DNA of 64,000 bases from Drosophila miranda (GCF_003369915.1 NC_046675.1:23436001-23500000); one strand, 5' to 3'; positions 27,221 through 39,647 are shown, numbered from the stretch's first letter. Translations and numbers: made by a program. The notes: generated from the letters alone by a model not told the origin.

Positions 27221-29019
27221 ATGGAGCGCATTCTGAGAGGTGTGATGCGGTATCGTAATACGACGCGCGAGCAAATGGTCAAAGAGTTCCAGAAAGTGCG
27301 CGATAATCCAGAGGTGAGGCAAAAGTTTGTAGGTCAAGATTAGAACTAGAACCTATACCCGTGTGCGTGAAATTAGGAAATAACTTTGCTCAGTTTGACA
27401 TTGAGCATTCACATAAATTGTTAAATAGAGAGGCCCCAGAACATGCTTTTGCCTTGTGCAGGCATATTATCACATATTTGTCTGGCTTGTCAGACAGTCT
27501 GCCTCTCTACCCTCTCTAGTACGTTTCTCTCGTCTCACCGTTTTGTTGTAGCTTTATTTTTGGTAAACAAACATTTAAGGCTCTCTACGAACCGGTTGGT
27601 TGGCGTTGTCCAGCCCCTACCTCTTTTAATTATTACGTTTTTTACGTTTTATTTTTATATACTTAAGTGATTGTTTTCGTTTCTTTTGGGGTTTGAGTTC
27701 GTGCATTTGCGGCCCTGCTAATGTATAAATTAATTTTGTTTCTGTTCTAATTGGAAATGTGGCGAATCATTGTTTTTAAACACGACACGAAAATACCCTA
27801 TGATTGTTAACTATAGTTAATATTTATCAGAAATAACACAACGATCAAAACTGATTGAACATTCCTTTCCAGTCCATAAAGGCTTTAGTTTATGTTTCAG
27901 GAACACGAACACGATAAGATCGTTCTTTATCTACGTTTTAGTTGGCATTATTTGTATTTTTACTACTAGAAAAATAACACTATAAATACATAATTCCCCT
28001 CCCATATGTTATATTCCCTGTCAATAGTTTTCCAATGATTTTGAAATTCTCTGGTGAACAGCCTTGAACCGGCCCCTCTGGTGGACACTTTGGCTATCTG
28101 CCAAGTGTGTCATAACTAGAGCACAATTGGTTTTGATTTTCCTTTAAATATATTTCACTACGCACGTACCGATATCTGCGCTAACTCCTGATATGTTTTA
28201 TCTACCAGCCCAAGGCCGTGTTTTTCACCTGCATGGACAGTAGAATGATTCCCACCAGATATACGGACACTCACGTGGGCGATATGTTTGTGGGTATGTT
28301 ATATACTTGTATACCTCTATATGTTAATAATGTACTAACATACTGCTTGTTTCTCACGGATAAGTGAGGAATGCGGGAAATCTGATACCCCATGCCCAGC
28401 ACTTTCAGGATGAGTACTTCAGCTGCGAGCCGGCAGCCCTGGAGCTGGGTTGTGTGGTGAACGATATCCGACACATCATTGTATGCGGACACAGTGATTG
28501 TAAGGCCATGAATCTGTTGTACCAGCTAAGGGATCCGGAGTTTGCTTCCAAGGTAGAGATTGTCTTAGCTTTCAAATATAAACCTTATAACTGATTTTGT
28601 CCTGCCCCCAAATCTAGTTAAATCGACGACTCTCTCCGCTGCGTTCATGGCTCTGCACGCATGCCAACACCAGTCTGGAGAAGTTTCAGGAATGGCACGA
28701 TGCTGGAATGAAAGATCCCATATTTTTCTCTTCCGAAACGCCCCTTCGTCGTTTCGTGGCCTACATAGACTCGGAGAAAAAGTTCGCCATTGAGGATAAG
28801 CTTTCGCAAATCAATACGCTTCAGCAGATGTCGAACATTGCCTCGTATGGCTTCCTTAAGGCGCGCCTGGAGTCACATGATCTCCATATACACGCGCTCT
28901 GGTTCGATATCTATACGGGAGACATCTACTACTTTAGTCGCGGAGCCAAGCAGTTCATAGCCGTCGACGAGGACAGCGTGGATCGTCTGTCCGCTGAGGT
29001 TCGAAGGTTCTACTCGTAG
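27221..29019 (+). CDS. CAHbeta: Beta-class carbonic anhydrase
   Basis: Catalyses reversible hydration of CO2 to bicarbonate with a zinc ion; the fly enzyme is reported as mitochondrial. Four exons, 27221-27313, 28209-28293, 28365-28552 and 28618-29019, give 255 aa, the size expected for the family. Zinc ligands Cys39 (in CMDSR), His102 and Cys105 (in CGHSDC), and the Asp41-Arg43 dyad are all present, as is the VRNAGN loop, so the enzyme should be active. The C-terminal third (GFLKARLESHDLHIHALWFD, then DIYYFSRGAKQF) is standard. The first intron is 895 bp and holds nothing coding. The gene is convergent with RagA-B; the two stop codons are 379 bp apart. The only AATAAA I see for this message is at 29342-29347, only about 50 bases from the RagA-B stop, so the two 3' UTRs probably overlap. 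Confidence 0.96.
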
Positions 29020-29398
29020 GCCAGATATACATATGGATTTTCTGGATTATCTGTGATATGTGCAACAAAAAGTTAGGCCTTATATTGCGTACTGCATTTA
29101 CAAATGACTAATTGTTAGGTTTCTTTTGTATGTATATTTATAAGTGTGTAATTTTTGTGTATATAAACTTACGGCCTACAAAGGTTCAAACTTACAAATC
29201 TAAGAAAAATCAACGAAGGAGATGGCTATATTTATATTTATCAGTAAGGGAAGCAGCAAGAGTTTTCGGGGAGGGGGCGGCACCCTGGGCGCTTCGATGT
29301 GTGCACAACAACAGACAGTGGGGCATTGTCTTTTGAAACAGAATAAACAGGCAGAGCAGGCACGGGGAAACAGAAAACAACGAATCAGCGCGGCGTCA

Positions 29399-30518
<1,120 letters not shown>

Positions 30519-30623
30519 TTTGATTTTTATATTTTCAATTCTCACTTCAAATCAACAATAAAAACAAATAGAAGGGCGGGGGTGGGAGGACATATGTCAC
30601 TCACCGATGACGATAACAGTGAC

Positions 30624-30634
30624 CAGTGTGACCG
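30624..30634 (-). promoter_or_regulatory. RagA-B: Ohler motif 1 (M1BP site), RagA-B promoter
   Basis: Minus-strand CGGTCACACTG, a perfect match to YGGTCACACTR, lies 106 bases upstream of the RagA-B start codon, the usual place for this housekeeping promoter class. Confidence 0.7.
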
Positions 30635-30955
30635 TAGTACCACAATTTCGTAAAAAAAAACACACTAGTTCTTGTTAGGCGGTACATTTTTAAATTGCGC
30701 ACTTCTTTTGTTACACAAAATAAATGACAATAAAAAACTGCAAACGATGACTGGCTAGCGGGCCTTCCCCCAAAGAAAACAAAGCTTCGTAACAATTTAT
30801 AAATTCTAAATGATGTATTCCAATGGGATTATGAGAATAAACCTCTCCTTTCATAACGTAAATTAATGTCATAAGTTTATTTGAATTAAATTCAAAAATC
30901 AAATTTCATCTGATCTGTATTCTGTTCAACAATATTCACTGAATTTATTTTTTAA

Positions 30956-32230
30956 TCACTCCAGATCATTCTCACTGGTACGATGCTTTCGCAGCACATG
31001 TCGTTTCATATGATGCTTCTCCCTGAAGGACATCACGCAATGGGGACACTTGTAGGGTCGGTCGTCTGTGTGGCGTCTTCGGTGCTTGAAGAGATTTTTG
31101 TTATCGGCAAAGGCGTGTTGGCATTCGGGACATTTGTAGGGCTTTTCCCCCGTATGTATGCGAACGTGGATTTTTAGAGTCTGTTTGGAGCGAAATGAAG
31201 ATGCACAGAAGGCGCAGGTGTGCGGTCTTTCGCCAGTGTGAGAGAGAGTATGGACTCTTAGTGCAGCCTTGTTGTGGAATCCAACCTCGCAGTGCGTGCA
31301 CTTGTGTGGGCCGGTACCAGGCTTATTAGATTCCTCCTCGGTGTGGCTGAGCATGTGCTCCTTGAGATAGTAGTTATGGGCAAAAGTTTGCGGGCAGTGA
31401 GTGCATTTGAAGGGGTGATCCTCCTCCAGCAGGCATTTATGGTTGGTTCTATTTTGGCTTGTGGCAAAGCTCTTCATGCATAGGGGGCATTGATATGGTC
31501 GTTTGCTCTTGTGGACACTCATGTGTAGGTCAAGATCCGTCTTAAATAGGAAACGCTGTTCGCAAGTTTGGCAAATGTGGGACCTAGTGTGAATTCTGTG
31601 GAGGAAAACAGATACTCTGTAGTCCATGAATCAATTCTGAAATTAAACTCACTTCATATGTTCATCAAGATTTCTTTTACGCTGGAACTGCTTGATGCAG
31701 AGGTCGCACTTAAAAGCCTCTTTTTTAGTTTCCTGTAGCTGCTTGCGGGCTCCAGAGGTCAGTCTTTTCTGTCTTTTCTCTTCAACTTCTATTTTTGGAG
31801 ATTTCTGTTCAACTATTGGCTCCTCCAGCTTCAGCTTGACTTCCGTTTCAGCGTCAAACATATCTTCAACAATGAAACTTTCTTCCTCGAACTCTATCGT
31901 ATCCAGCATGGGTTCCATCTTGATACTCAGTAATTCCTGATTGGATTGCGTTTGAATCGCCAGATACAATTCCTCGTGACTCTTTTCACATCTTCTCTTG
32001 AAGCGATACGAGCATTGGGCATCTAGGATACAGGACATGCATATGTTTTGGGGAAGCTCATCCCCGGGTTCGATCTTTACGTCGGCACATGCCTTCACCA
32101 TGTCGGCGAGAATCGGTTCCATTTCCCCCTCCCATTGGCGACGCTCACGCTCGTCAAATATGCCGACTAAAGTCACGGAATGCGACCTGCAAATTCGACA
32201 TAGTTCCTCCATGCTTTTGGCACAAACCAC
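30956..32230 (-). CDS. ZAD-type C2H2 zinc-finger protein
   Basis: Nuclear DNA-binding protein, probably a transcription factor or insulator-type protein. Two exons, 32230-31653 and 31595-30956, give 405 aa. The ZAD dimerisation domain is at residues about 10-85, with zinc ligands Cys11, Cys14 (CRIC) and Cys64, Cys67 (CMSC). A Glu-rich acidic linker (about 100-155) leads into a basic stretch and then eight fingers in tandem. Finger 3 is degenerate (its last His is replaced by Cys), the others are canonical C2H2, and one TGEKPYKCP linker is present. The splice falls inside finger 1. A second Met (residue 7, MEELCRIC) could also start translation. AATAAA follows the stop within about 10 bases. 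ZAD genes are clustered and fast-evolving in flies, so I do not name the orthologue. The motif 1 promoter is 74 bases upstream. Confidence 0.93.
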
Positions 32231-32303
32231 GTTACTTATTGCCTTTAAACATTGAAAAAGATGGCCGTAAAAACTATACTTTTGTTTGTTGATATTTTTT
32301 GAT

Positions 32304-32314
32304 CAGTGTGACCG
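32304..32314 (-). promoter_or_regulatory. Ohler motif 1 (M1BP site), ZAD zinc-finger gene promoter
   Basis: Minus-strand CGGTCACACTG is followed upstream by two AAATATACCGTCT elements resembling Ohler motif 6 (about 32322-32360). Spacing to the ATG is 74 bases. Confidence 0.7.
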
Positions 32315-32977
32315 CGGCAGCGATAAAATATACCGTCTGACCCTCAGAAATATACCGTCTCATTTTAAACATATACCGACGAATTATTCATATTCCTCAA
32401 TTTTGATATTCCATCAAATATTACCAGCTAAATAGACCATTTAGCCTTGCCCACATAGCTTTATACGATTGATGAATCAATTTTCTAGTTGACTGGCCTA
32501 TTCTAAATACTTGCTTTTATTGGATTTCTATATAACGTTGAAAATGAAAAATAGATTGATTAAATTGACAAAATATACAATAAATATACCGTCAGTTCAA
32601 TTTTGACCTCAAAAAATACCGAAAAGTATTAAAAATACGTAAATGGTTACCCTGGATCGCGGGCTCATTCCTTGTCTTAACCCACTTAACCCCCCTCTAT
32701 TCAAACAAGTTAACAACTTTAGTTAAGCTGCTAGCCATACAGTATACATATATATATTTTCCACGGAAAATATTATTATACCGATATACCGTAAGTAATA
32801 TTCACTAAATACACATTAAATTCAATTTTGACGTCAATATATATATTAATCAATAGATATTTTGTAAGCACTATAAAGCGCGCGTTACGCTTCAGATTTG
32901 AATCGTATCCAATTGAATTAAAAATTATAGATTTTCCTTATCACTGTTTGTTGCCATTGAAACATGAACCGTGAAAC
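32315..32977. other. Intergenic region with repeated ATACCG elements
   Basis: No gene. At least seven ATACCG words occur here (near 32326, 32352, 32370, 32586, 32617, 32779 and 32786), mostly within AT-rich sequence. They start at the ZAD promoter and continue to about 190 bases before the first GILT gene. Confidence 0.6.
32872..32878 (+). promoter_or_regulatory. TATA box of the GILT-like gene
   Basis: TATAAAG lies 106 bases upstream of the start codon. A TCAGAT initiator-like word is at 32892-32897, somewhat close; the start site is probably about 32895-32905. Confidence 0.45.
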
Positions 32978-33761
32978 ATGTCGCAACTAATATTTTTGCT
33001 GCTGGTTTGCCATGTCTTGCCACATGGATGTGAACAGGCTCAAAAGGTGTTGCTTATATTGTAGGTTCTGTAATTAATATTAACAAGCTACCGTTATCCC
33101 CATAGCGCCTAAAAATGACCGTTCTGTACGAGGTTTTGTGTGTGGATTCTGTAAATTATTTGACAAGTTTGTTACCTGTTTTCAAAAAGTTAAACGGATA
33201 CATTGACCTCCAGTTGGTTCCCTACGGCAAAGCTTCGGTAAGTGAAGTTTATTGTTTATGAACAATTTTCGAAAAGATCTCTCTCTCTCTCTTCCCACCA
33301 GAATGAAGGAACAGTTTGCCAACATGGTCCTAAAGAATGTAAGGGAAATAGAATTCAGGATTGTGCTCTTCATACCGACATGACCCAATTAGAAAAATTG
33401 AGCTACGTCACTTGTCAGATAACAAACAGAAAATTGGTGACTAAGATAGATACAAAATGCATCAAATCATCGAACATCAAGACGTATATTACTAAATGTA
33501 TGGGTCGAAATGGCTGGTCGAGGGCATATCAGAAACAATCCGAGAGAATCACCAGGATGTACGAGTTCGATCAAATTCCGGCCATAATATACAATGATGT
33601 AGGTACTATCATCATTGAGAATATAGTTTTTATAATGTTTCAACAACTTTTTCAAGGAATTCGATGAAAGTCTACAAGATGAGGCCACTGATAAACTCAA
33701 AAAGAGTATATGCAGGGCCATAGTGGAAACTGGAATCGAAGAGCCAACATACTGTTTTTAA
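32978..33761 (+). CDS. GILT-family thiol reductase, divergent tandem paralogue
   Basis: Secreted or lysosomal disulfide reductase of the gamma-interferon-inducible (GILT) family. Four exons, 32978-33046, 33106-33237, 33302-33598 and 33657-33761, give 200 aa. It has an N-terminal signal peptide (MSQLIFLLLVCHVLPHG), a thioredoxin-like active-site segment YEVLCVDS (CxxS, not CxxC), the family signature CQHGPKECKGN, and a shortened C-terminal part ending in Cys-Phe. GILT1, 0.7 kb downstream on the same strand, is clearly related but more conserved. Exon structure differs: this gene has an intron after the GKAS segment and lacks the GILT1 intron before the CASEAG-equivalent region. An upstream ATG (32965) hits a stop after nine codons and is rejected. 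Whether the paralogue is catalytically active is unknown. Confidence 0.88.
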
Positions 33762-34299
33762 AAAAAGCATTAAATTGTATTTTCACGGTAGCCGTGCAAC
33801 ATTGAAATATTGATATACACATCTGTAAAGTTTCAAGGCTCTTTAGTTGCAAACGTTTTTTATTCTTCTAAACATGGGAGGTGTCCGCGTGAATATTATT
33901 TTAACGGTCATATTGATATTTTTCATATGGCAAGGCATCAGGTACCACCAGTCGTTGCTGCGAAAATTGTGCGAGCAGAGTCTTTTCCAATTGAAGCAGG
34001 TGAGAGGTTATCGATAATAGTCTTGGTATAACGGTCTCGATATACAGCAAAAGGGGATTTACAGAATACGGTTTATCGTGTGCTAAAACAGGTCTTAAAA
34101 CTGTTTACCATAGTCCCATTGTTAGCTTAAGGTGTGAACACGGGAATATAGTATCTGCTCGAACGAAATAAGCTGACTCAAGAAACCGGCTTGCCAGCGA
34201 GAATACTGAAGAGAGACACCCACCGAACATGCTCTGCTGTTGTCTGGTCCGGCTTCTGGTGCTGGCCGAAAATAAGCACCAAATGTGACAAAACTGCGC
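33762..34299. other. Intergenic region between the two GILT genes
   Basis: Contains ATTAAA just after the upstream stop and a full DRE palindrome (TATCGATA) at 34009-34016. No coding frame is supported. Confidence 0.6.
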
Positions 34300-34333
34300 T
34301 CAGTTGTTTAACTAAAATCGAATTCGACGGTCG
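34300..34333 (+). promoter_or_regulatory. GILT1: Inr + DPE core promoter of GILT1
   Basis: Perfect initiator TCAGTT at 34300-34305 puts +1 at 34302. GGTCG at 34329-34333 matches the DPE consensus at exactly +28 to +32. The predicted 5' UTR is 167 bases. No TATA box is visible upstream. Confidence 0.6.
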
Positions 34334-34468
34334 CATAATATTGGGCTGGGCTTGGCATTCACCTGCAGGCAACCACCGCGCGCACGAACAAATAAACGGT
34401 CATTCTCGAACGGAACCCATCGAAGGCCAATCGATTTTCGCTGATATAGCTCAAAATATTTGCCCAAC

Positions 34469-35387
34469 ATGCTAAAATTTCCCACTGCCTTGAGCATGAG
34501 TTTCCTGCTAGGGGTCATGCTGACCGTTAGCTGCTGGGCTGAACGGGAGGAAAAGCCACGCAATAAACGTCAGGCGGATAAGGTTCTGCTCTAGATGCTA
34601 TTACCTCTGAAACTCCCATGCAAACATTGATTTCTCACCCATCCCCTTAGCTGCACATCACGTTGCTGTACGAGTCCCTTTGTCCGGATAGCAGGAATTT
34701 CATGCACCAACTGGGACCCGTCCACGAGGAGCTGCAACAGTACATGGACATCCAATTGGTGCCGTTCGGCAAGTCCCGGTCCGAGCAGGGCGGCGCCATC
34801 TTCCACTGCCAGCATGGACCCGCCGAGTGCGAGGGCAATCGTGTCCAGAGTTGTGTCATCAGCAGCACCGCCAACCAGTCGGCTCAAGTGAAATTCGTTG
34901 TCTGCCAGATGTTCGCCTTGGATTCTTCTCGCGCTGATCAGGTATGTGCGATGGTGAAAGCCGCAGCCCAGTGTGTTTGCCCAAATGATTAACAAGCCAT
35001 TTGCATATCCCAATGTCCCAATGTCCCAACGACCACAGTGTGCCAGCGAGGCTGGTCTCCTCACCGACGTGGACCATTGCGCAGACAGCGAGACTGGCAC
35101 CAAGCTGCAGCTGCAAGCGGAGCTGGTGACCAAATCATATCAGCCGAGCTTCATTCCCACCATTGTCTACAATGGCGTAAGTACTCTCAATCTTTGATCG
35201 GCCGGCCATCGTAATCGAATGGAGCATTTAACTGGTTTCTCGTTTTCGTTTCGATTTCGTATTCCACTTGCAACAGGTATTCAATCAGCAGCTGCAGGAC
35301 CATTCGCTTCGCGATTTCCGCGGCACGGTATGCCATTTGTTGCGTCAACAAAACTTGCTGCCCAGTGGCTCCCCAGTTTGCCAGTGA
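34469..35387 (+). CDS. GILT1: GILT1, gamma-interferon-inducible lysosomal thiol reductase-like
   Basis: Reduces protein disulfides in the endosome/lysosome; fly GILT1 has been linked to antibacterial defence. Four exons, 34469-34582, 34651-34941, 35039-35176 and 35277-35387, give 217 aa. The order is: signal peptide (about residues 1-25), a basic dibasic-rich segment (PRNKRQADK), the active-site segment YESLCPDS (CxxS, as in other fly GILTs), the signature CQHGPAECEGN, and the C-terminal SFIPTIVYNG loop (the cis-proline region of the fold). The final exon is cysteine-containing and ends PVCQ. All splice sites are consensus. A poly(A)-like AATTAAA at about 35448 lies just before the FAM43 duplication breakpoint (35464). 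Confidence 0.93.
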
Positions 35388-35977
35388 AGCCCAGTCCAGT
35401 CTAGTAAATGTACATACAATGCAATGTAAAACTGCCACAACTTTGGAATTAAATTAAAAATTCAGAAACTGGTTCTCTCTAAACAAGGTCTTAAACAAGA
35501 ACATCTTACTTAGGGGACACACATACTCGTATTGAAACAGCGGACACAGACTTTTCAGACAATAATTTATATGGGTACATAAGATACAGTTCATCAATTA
35601 CAATCCAATCGTGTAATAAATTGGGGCCTATGGCTTCTAGTAATATTTACAATATAAATTCATTAATTTCGATGATGGGATGCGAATTGGGTAAGGATCA
35701 AATATATACTCGTATGTATAATATCGTTAGGTCTTTCTCGGACGATGAACCAACAACAAATGACTTATCCGCTACTTGCTAGGTGATAATGGATAATAGA
35801 CTACAACTAGGAATTAAATTTCTCGCACTTTTTGTATTGTATTTGTATTTACTATGGTTGCTGACGGGGTGGTGCGCAGAAATAACAATTTGTAAACGGG
35901 TTTCCTTTGTGTTAAAGCATTCTCTCTCCCTTCCTCTCTCTCTCTCTCTCTGGGGCGGGGACGTGGGGGAATCCACC

Positions 35978-38105
35978 TTAGACCGCCGTGCCCGAAGCCT
36001 TGCCGGCTCCCGTTGCAGCTGTGGCTGCCTTCGCGTTCAGACTGAGCGAACGGCGTGGAGCCGGCTTTGGTGGTATCTGCGGCTTAACGGCGACCTTCAC
36101 CAGGGACATGGCCATGTGTGGTGGCTCGTTGCTGGCCTGGACAATGCGCTCCTTCACCTGAAACTCCACGTAGCCGCTCTCGTCGCTATCGACCGGCATG
36201 TTCTGGTTATTCCTGCCGGCCGGCTTGTCGGCCATATCCAGGTCATCGCTAGTGGAGTCGTCGCTCCGCTTCAGCGTGATGCTGCTGGAACTGCTGTAGT
36301 TGGTGGCATCGCTGTTGTTGCGCAGCTGCTGCTCCAGTCTTTGGTAGATCATCATCTGCTCTAGCACCTGCGCCTGCTCCAACTCCGGTCCCTGGTCCTG
36401 ACCCCTCTTGATGTACTCCTCGTGATTTGCGTTTGTGACTGTGCTGGCCGTCTCGCAGCCGCTGGATATCGAACCCTCATGACTGTCCGGCCCGACAAGG
36501 CCCTGCTGTGCCCCGGATCCCGTGCCAGCCGCCGCCGAGGTGCTCGCCGTCGTCGAGCTGGATGCATTGGAGGATATGGAGGACTGGGCCTGATGGCGAT
36601 ACTGAAGGCTGGCCTGATCGCTGGCCCGCTGCTTCCGCATGGAGTGGCCGTGACGGCAGCGACGCCGTCCCAGAGTCATGGCCGGGTACAAGGAGTCGCG
36701 CTGACAGCAGGCCCGCATCTCCGGCTCGTTGGTGTCCTCGATCTCGTCGCCCTCCTCCTCGCCAATGGCCTCCTCGATGGCCATCAGCTTGGGCGCCGAC
36801 TTGGAGCGCTCCAGCGGCGGTCGATAGTTGTTGCCGCCCACGCTCAGCATGATTTTGCGGCGCGGCAGGCTCTGATTGTCGTAGACAGCGTTGGCCAGGC
36901 TGAGACGAGCGTTTTGCTTAAGAATTTTCTCTCGCTTAAATTCACGCAAAGCGCTCTCCAGGTTCTCCTGCAAGAATCGAAGAAGGTCAAGTAGAAGATG
37001 AGTAAGAGTTTAATTGGAAGAGCAGTAAGGATGACTCACTCGCAAGGTATCGCATATATCCTGGGCTATCTTCTCCTTGCTGCAGAGCACCGCATGGCAG
37101 CGCAGCTCGTGCTTCAGCTTCCTGCCCTCGTGGCGGTAGATCCAGCAGAAGACGCGCGGATAGTTCTTTGGGGCACAGCAGTAGGTGATCCTATGGGCCC
37201 AGTACTCGGTGAGTCCGTGCTGCCGTGTGGTGGCCTTCAGCCCAGAGGCACACACCTTCAGTCGCATAATCACATCCGGCTTCGTGTGCTGCGTGTAGTT
37301 GCGCCACAGCGTATTCAGTTGCTTCTCCACGCAACCCTCACCTGCTGGAGGAACAAAATTAGCTCCGGGACTCGTATGCGGATCGGGAGGAGTACTCACC
37401 TTTGGCCCATCCAGTTAGCACGTTGCCCAGGTACGACACCTTGAACTCCGGATCGGGTGTGCTGATATCCACGCTGTGTGTGCGCTTCCACAACTTGCCC
37501 AGGCTGCGGGTCAGCGTGCGCATGGCCTTCGAGCTGCTCATCTGATCCTGCTGCTCCTGGTTACTGCTGCTCTGGCGGCCCACGTGCTCCTGCCGGCTGC
37601 CATACTGCAGATCCCGCGAGTCCGTCGTGAGGGTAACCACATTTGTGACCCTCACTGTCTCGTTGTCCCCCCCGCCGGCGATGTCGCCATCCTCTTTGGA
37701 CACCCGCTTGAAGCGCTCCAGATAGGGTCCTGCCCGGCCCCGTCGGCCACTGTACGTGTTGAACTTGCACCCCTCGAGGCGCTTTTGCTCCTGCTTCTCG
37801 AACTTCTTGGCATTGTAGGTGTTGCCCAGCAATCGGGCCAGGCTGTTGCTCTTCACGAACTTGTTAGTGTTGGTGTTGCTGTTGGCAACATTTGGTTCGT
37901 TGTTTGGTGTAATTGTTGTTGGTGTGATTTTTGGTGCGATTGTTAGTGTTGCTTTGGTGTTAATCACCGCTTGACTGACGCTCCTCAGATCCTCGTACTC
38001 ATTGTTATTGTTGTGCGGTGCCACAATAAAGTCCACCTCATCAGAGCCGACCGTCTCCCTTGCGGGGGGTTCCATTGTTTTCAACTTTCTGTTGCTATTC
38101 TCCAT
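35978..38105 (-). CDS. FAM43-type PTB/PID-domain protein, shortened copy A
   Basis: Adaptor-like protein with a phosphotyrosine-binding (PID) domain of the FAM43 family. Three exons, 38105-37400, 37341-37040 and 36967-35978, join to 665 aa. The PID domain (from SYLGNVLTGWAKG through HAVLCSKEKIAQDICDTL) and the following basic helix (RENLESALREFKREK) are identical to copy B. Two segments are missing: about 55 aa (plus a 4-aa contraction of the Asn/Thr repeat) in exon 1, between NTNTN and KFVKSNS, including the Ser/Lys-rich region; and about 152 aa in exon 3, including the acidic DDFEKLLKFDTTLSNELLPY region. Both losses keep the frame. A 3-aa loss and several substitutions (for example SDEGS to SHEGS) are also seen. 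Its original promoter is not in the unit, so expression is uncertain. It could be a functional variant or a young pseudogene. Confidence 0.85.
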
Positions 38106-38185
38106 TATGATTTCGGTTGTTGTAACTATATATCATTCGGATCAAAATCCGTTTGTATCCACCAACATGTCAAAATTTGACAGAT
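38106..38185 (-). other. Predicted 5' UTR part of coding exon, FAM43 copy A
   Basis: A strong minus-strand 3' splice site (TTTTTTCTATTGCCTTTCAG, exon starting at 38185) precedes the start codon by 80 bases, so an upstream non-coding exon is expected. No obvious first exon or promoter was seen between here and the unit end. Confidence 0.55.
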
Positions 38186-38533
38186 CTGAAAGGCAATAGA
38201 AAAAAGGAGTATATGTTTAGTATAGTTCGAATTTTTCAAAAGTGAAATTTAGGAAAGGAATTATAAGATTTTAATTTTATAAAATAAAAAACTATTCAAA
38301 ATAAATTAATTTAATAATTTAAATATTACTAAAATCAGAAGCATATCTTAGTTGATATATGGAAAAAAACATTTTTTTAATTAATTTACTAATTAATTCA
38401 TTAATTCATATTTTAAGCTTTTATGATAAAAATTGAAAATAAAAATCAGTTTTTAATCTTTGAAATAAAAGTATAAAATGCTTATTATTTGTATTAAAAT
38501 AAATATTAAAAACAAACAAAATTTTTTAATTTT

Positions 38534-39647
38534 TATACCCGATACTCAAAATGAGTATTGGGGTATATTAGATTTGTGGTAAAAGTGGATGTGTGTAACG
38601 TCCAGAAGGAATCGTTTCCGACCCCATAAAGTATATATATTCTTGATCAGCATCAATAGCCGAGTCGATTGAGCCCTGTCTGTCCGTCCGTCTGTCCGTC
38701 CGTCTGTCCGTCCGTCCGTCCGTCCGTCCGTCCGTCCGTCCCCTTCAGCGCCTAGTGGTCAAAGACTATAAGAGCTAGAGTAACGATGTTTTGGATCCAG
38801 ATTTCTGTGATATATCACTGCTACAAAAATATTTCAAAACTTCGCCCCGCCCACTTCCGCCCCCACAATAGACGAAAATCTGTGGCATCCACATTTTTAA
38901 AGATACGATAAAACCAAAAACGCAGAATCGTAGAGGATGACTATATGTTCTCGAATGTAAGATCTCAACCAGATCGTATAGTTATTATAGCCAGAATCAA
39001 GAAAACAATTTTATTCGTTCTCGCTCTGTCTCTCTCTAACACACAGGTTTCATGGTCGGTTTTGCCAATTGCAAAATATGAGTTCAAGGATCTCAGAACC
39101 TATAAGAGCCAGAGCAACCAAATTTGGTATCCATACTCCTAATATATCGGACCTTGACCGTTTTGTGTCCAAATTTCGCCACACCCCCTTCCGCCCCCGC
39201 AAAGGACGAAAATCTGGGGATATTCAAAAATCTCAGAGACTATTAAGGCTAGAGTAACCAAATTTGGTATCCGCACTCCTGTTAGATCTTACTATAAAAC
39301 GTGTATCTCAAAGTTTCGCCCCACCCCCTTCCGCCCACACAAAGGACGAAAATCTGTTGTATCCACAATATTGCACATTCGAGAAAACTAAAAACGCAGA
39401 ATCATAGATAATGACCATATCTATCAGACTGCTGAATCTGGATCAGATCCTTTTTATAGCCAAAAGGAACAAATCAATTTGCAGTGGCTACGCAGCGCCC
39501 GACGTCACGCTCAGACTGATTTTCTGTCTCTCTCGCACGCACTCTTTGTCGTGTCGTTTAATATTAGCGGCGTCTGCCGGAGGAGAGCCATACTGACTTA
39601 GTATCGGGTATAAATGTAGAGTTGCGGTCTCCGCAGCAACTCACAAC
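38534..39647. mobile_element. INE-1/DINE-1-like non-autonomous Helitron-type element
   Basis: About 1.1 kb, present in unit A and absent from unit B at the same place. Perfect 12-base inverted subterminal repeats TATACCCGATAC (38534-38545) and GTATCGGGTATA (39601-39612), a GTTGCGG-TCT-CCGCAGCAAC hairpin near the end (about 39621-39641), a TCCG tetranucleotide tract (about 38680-38740) and the typical CGTTTCCGACCCCATAAAG and TTCTTGATCAGCATCAATAG blocks match the INE-1/DINE-1 group. Three imperfect internal repeats carry CGCCCCxCCC-CTTCCGCCC (about 38842, 39174 and 39318). It encodes no transposase. Compared with unit B, about 70 bases at the target are also replaced, so the exact ends are approximate. 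Confidence 0.85.

Noticed and set aside
36422-36994. Plus-strand frames opposite FAM43 copy A (and 41495-42523 opposite copy B)
   Set aside because: Shadow frames of the GC-rich coding exons; the minus strand carries the PID domain and consensus splice sites.
38680-38745. Independent TCCG microsatellite
   Set aside because: It is an internal part of the INE-1-like element.
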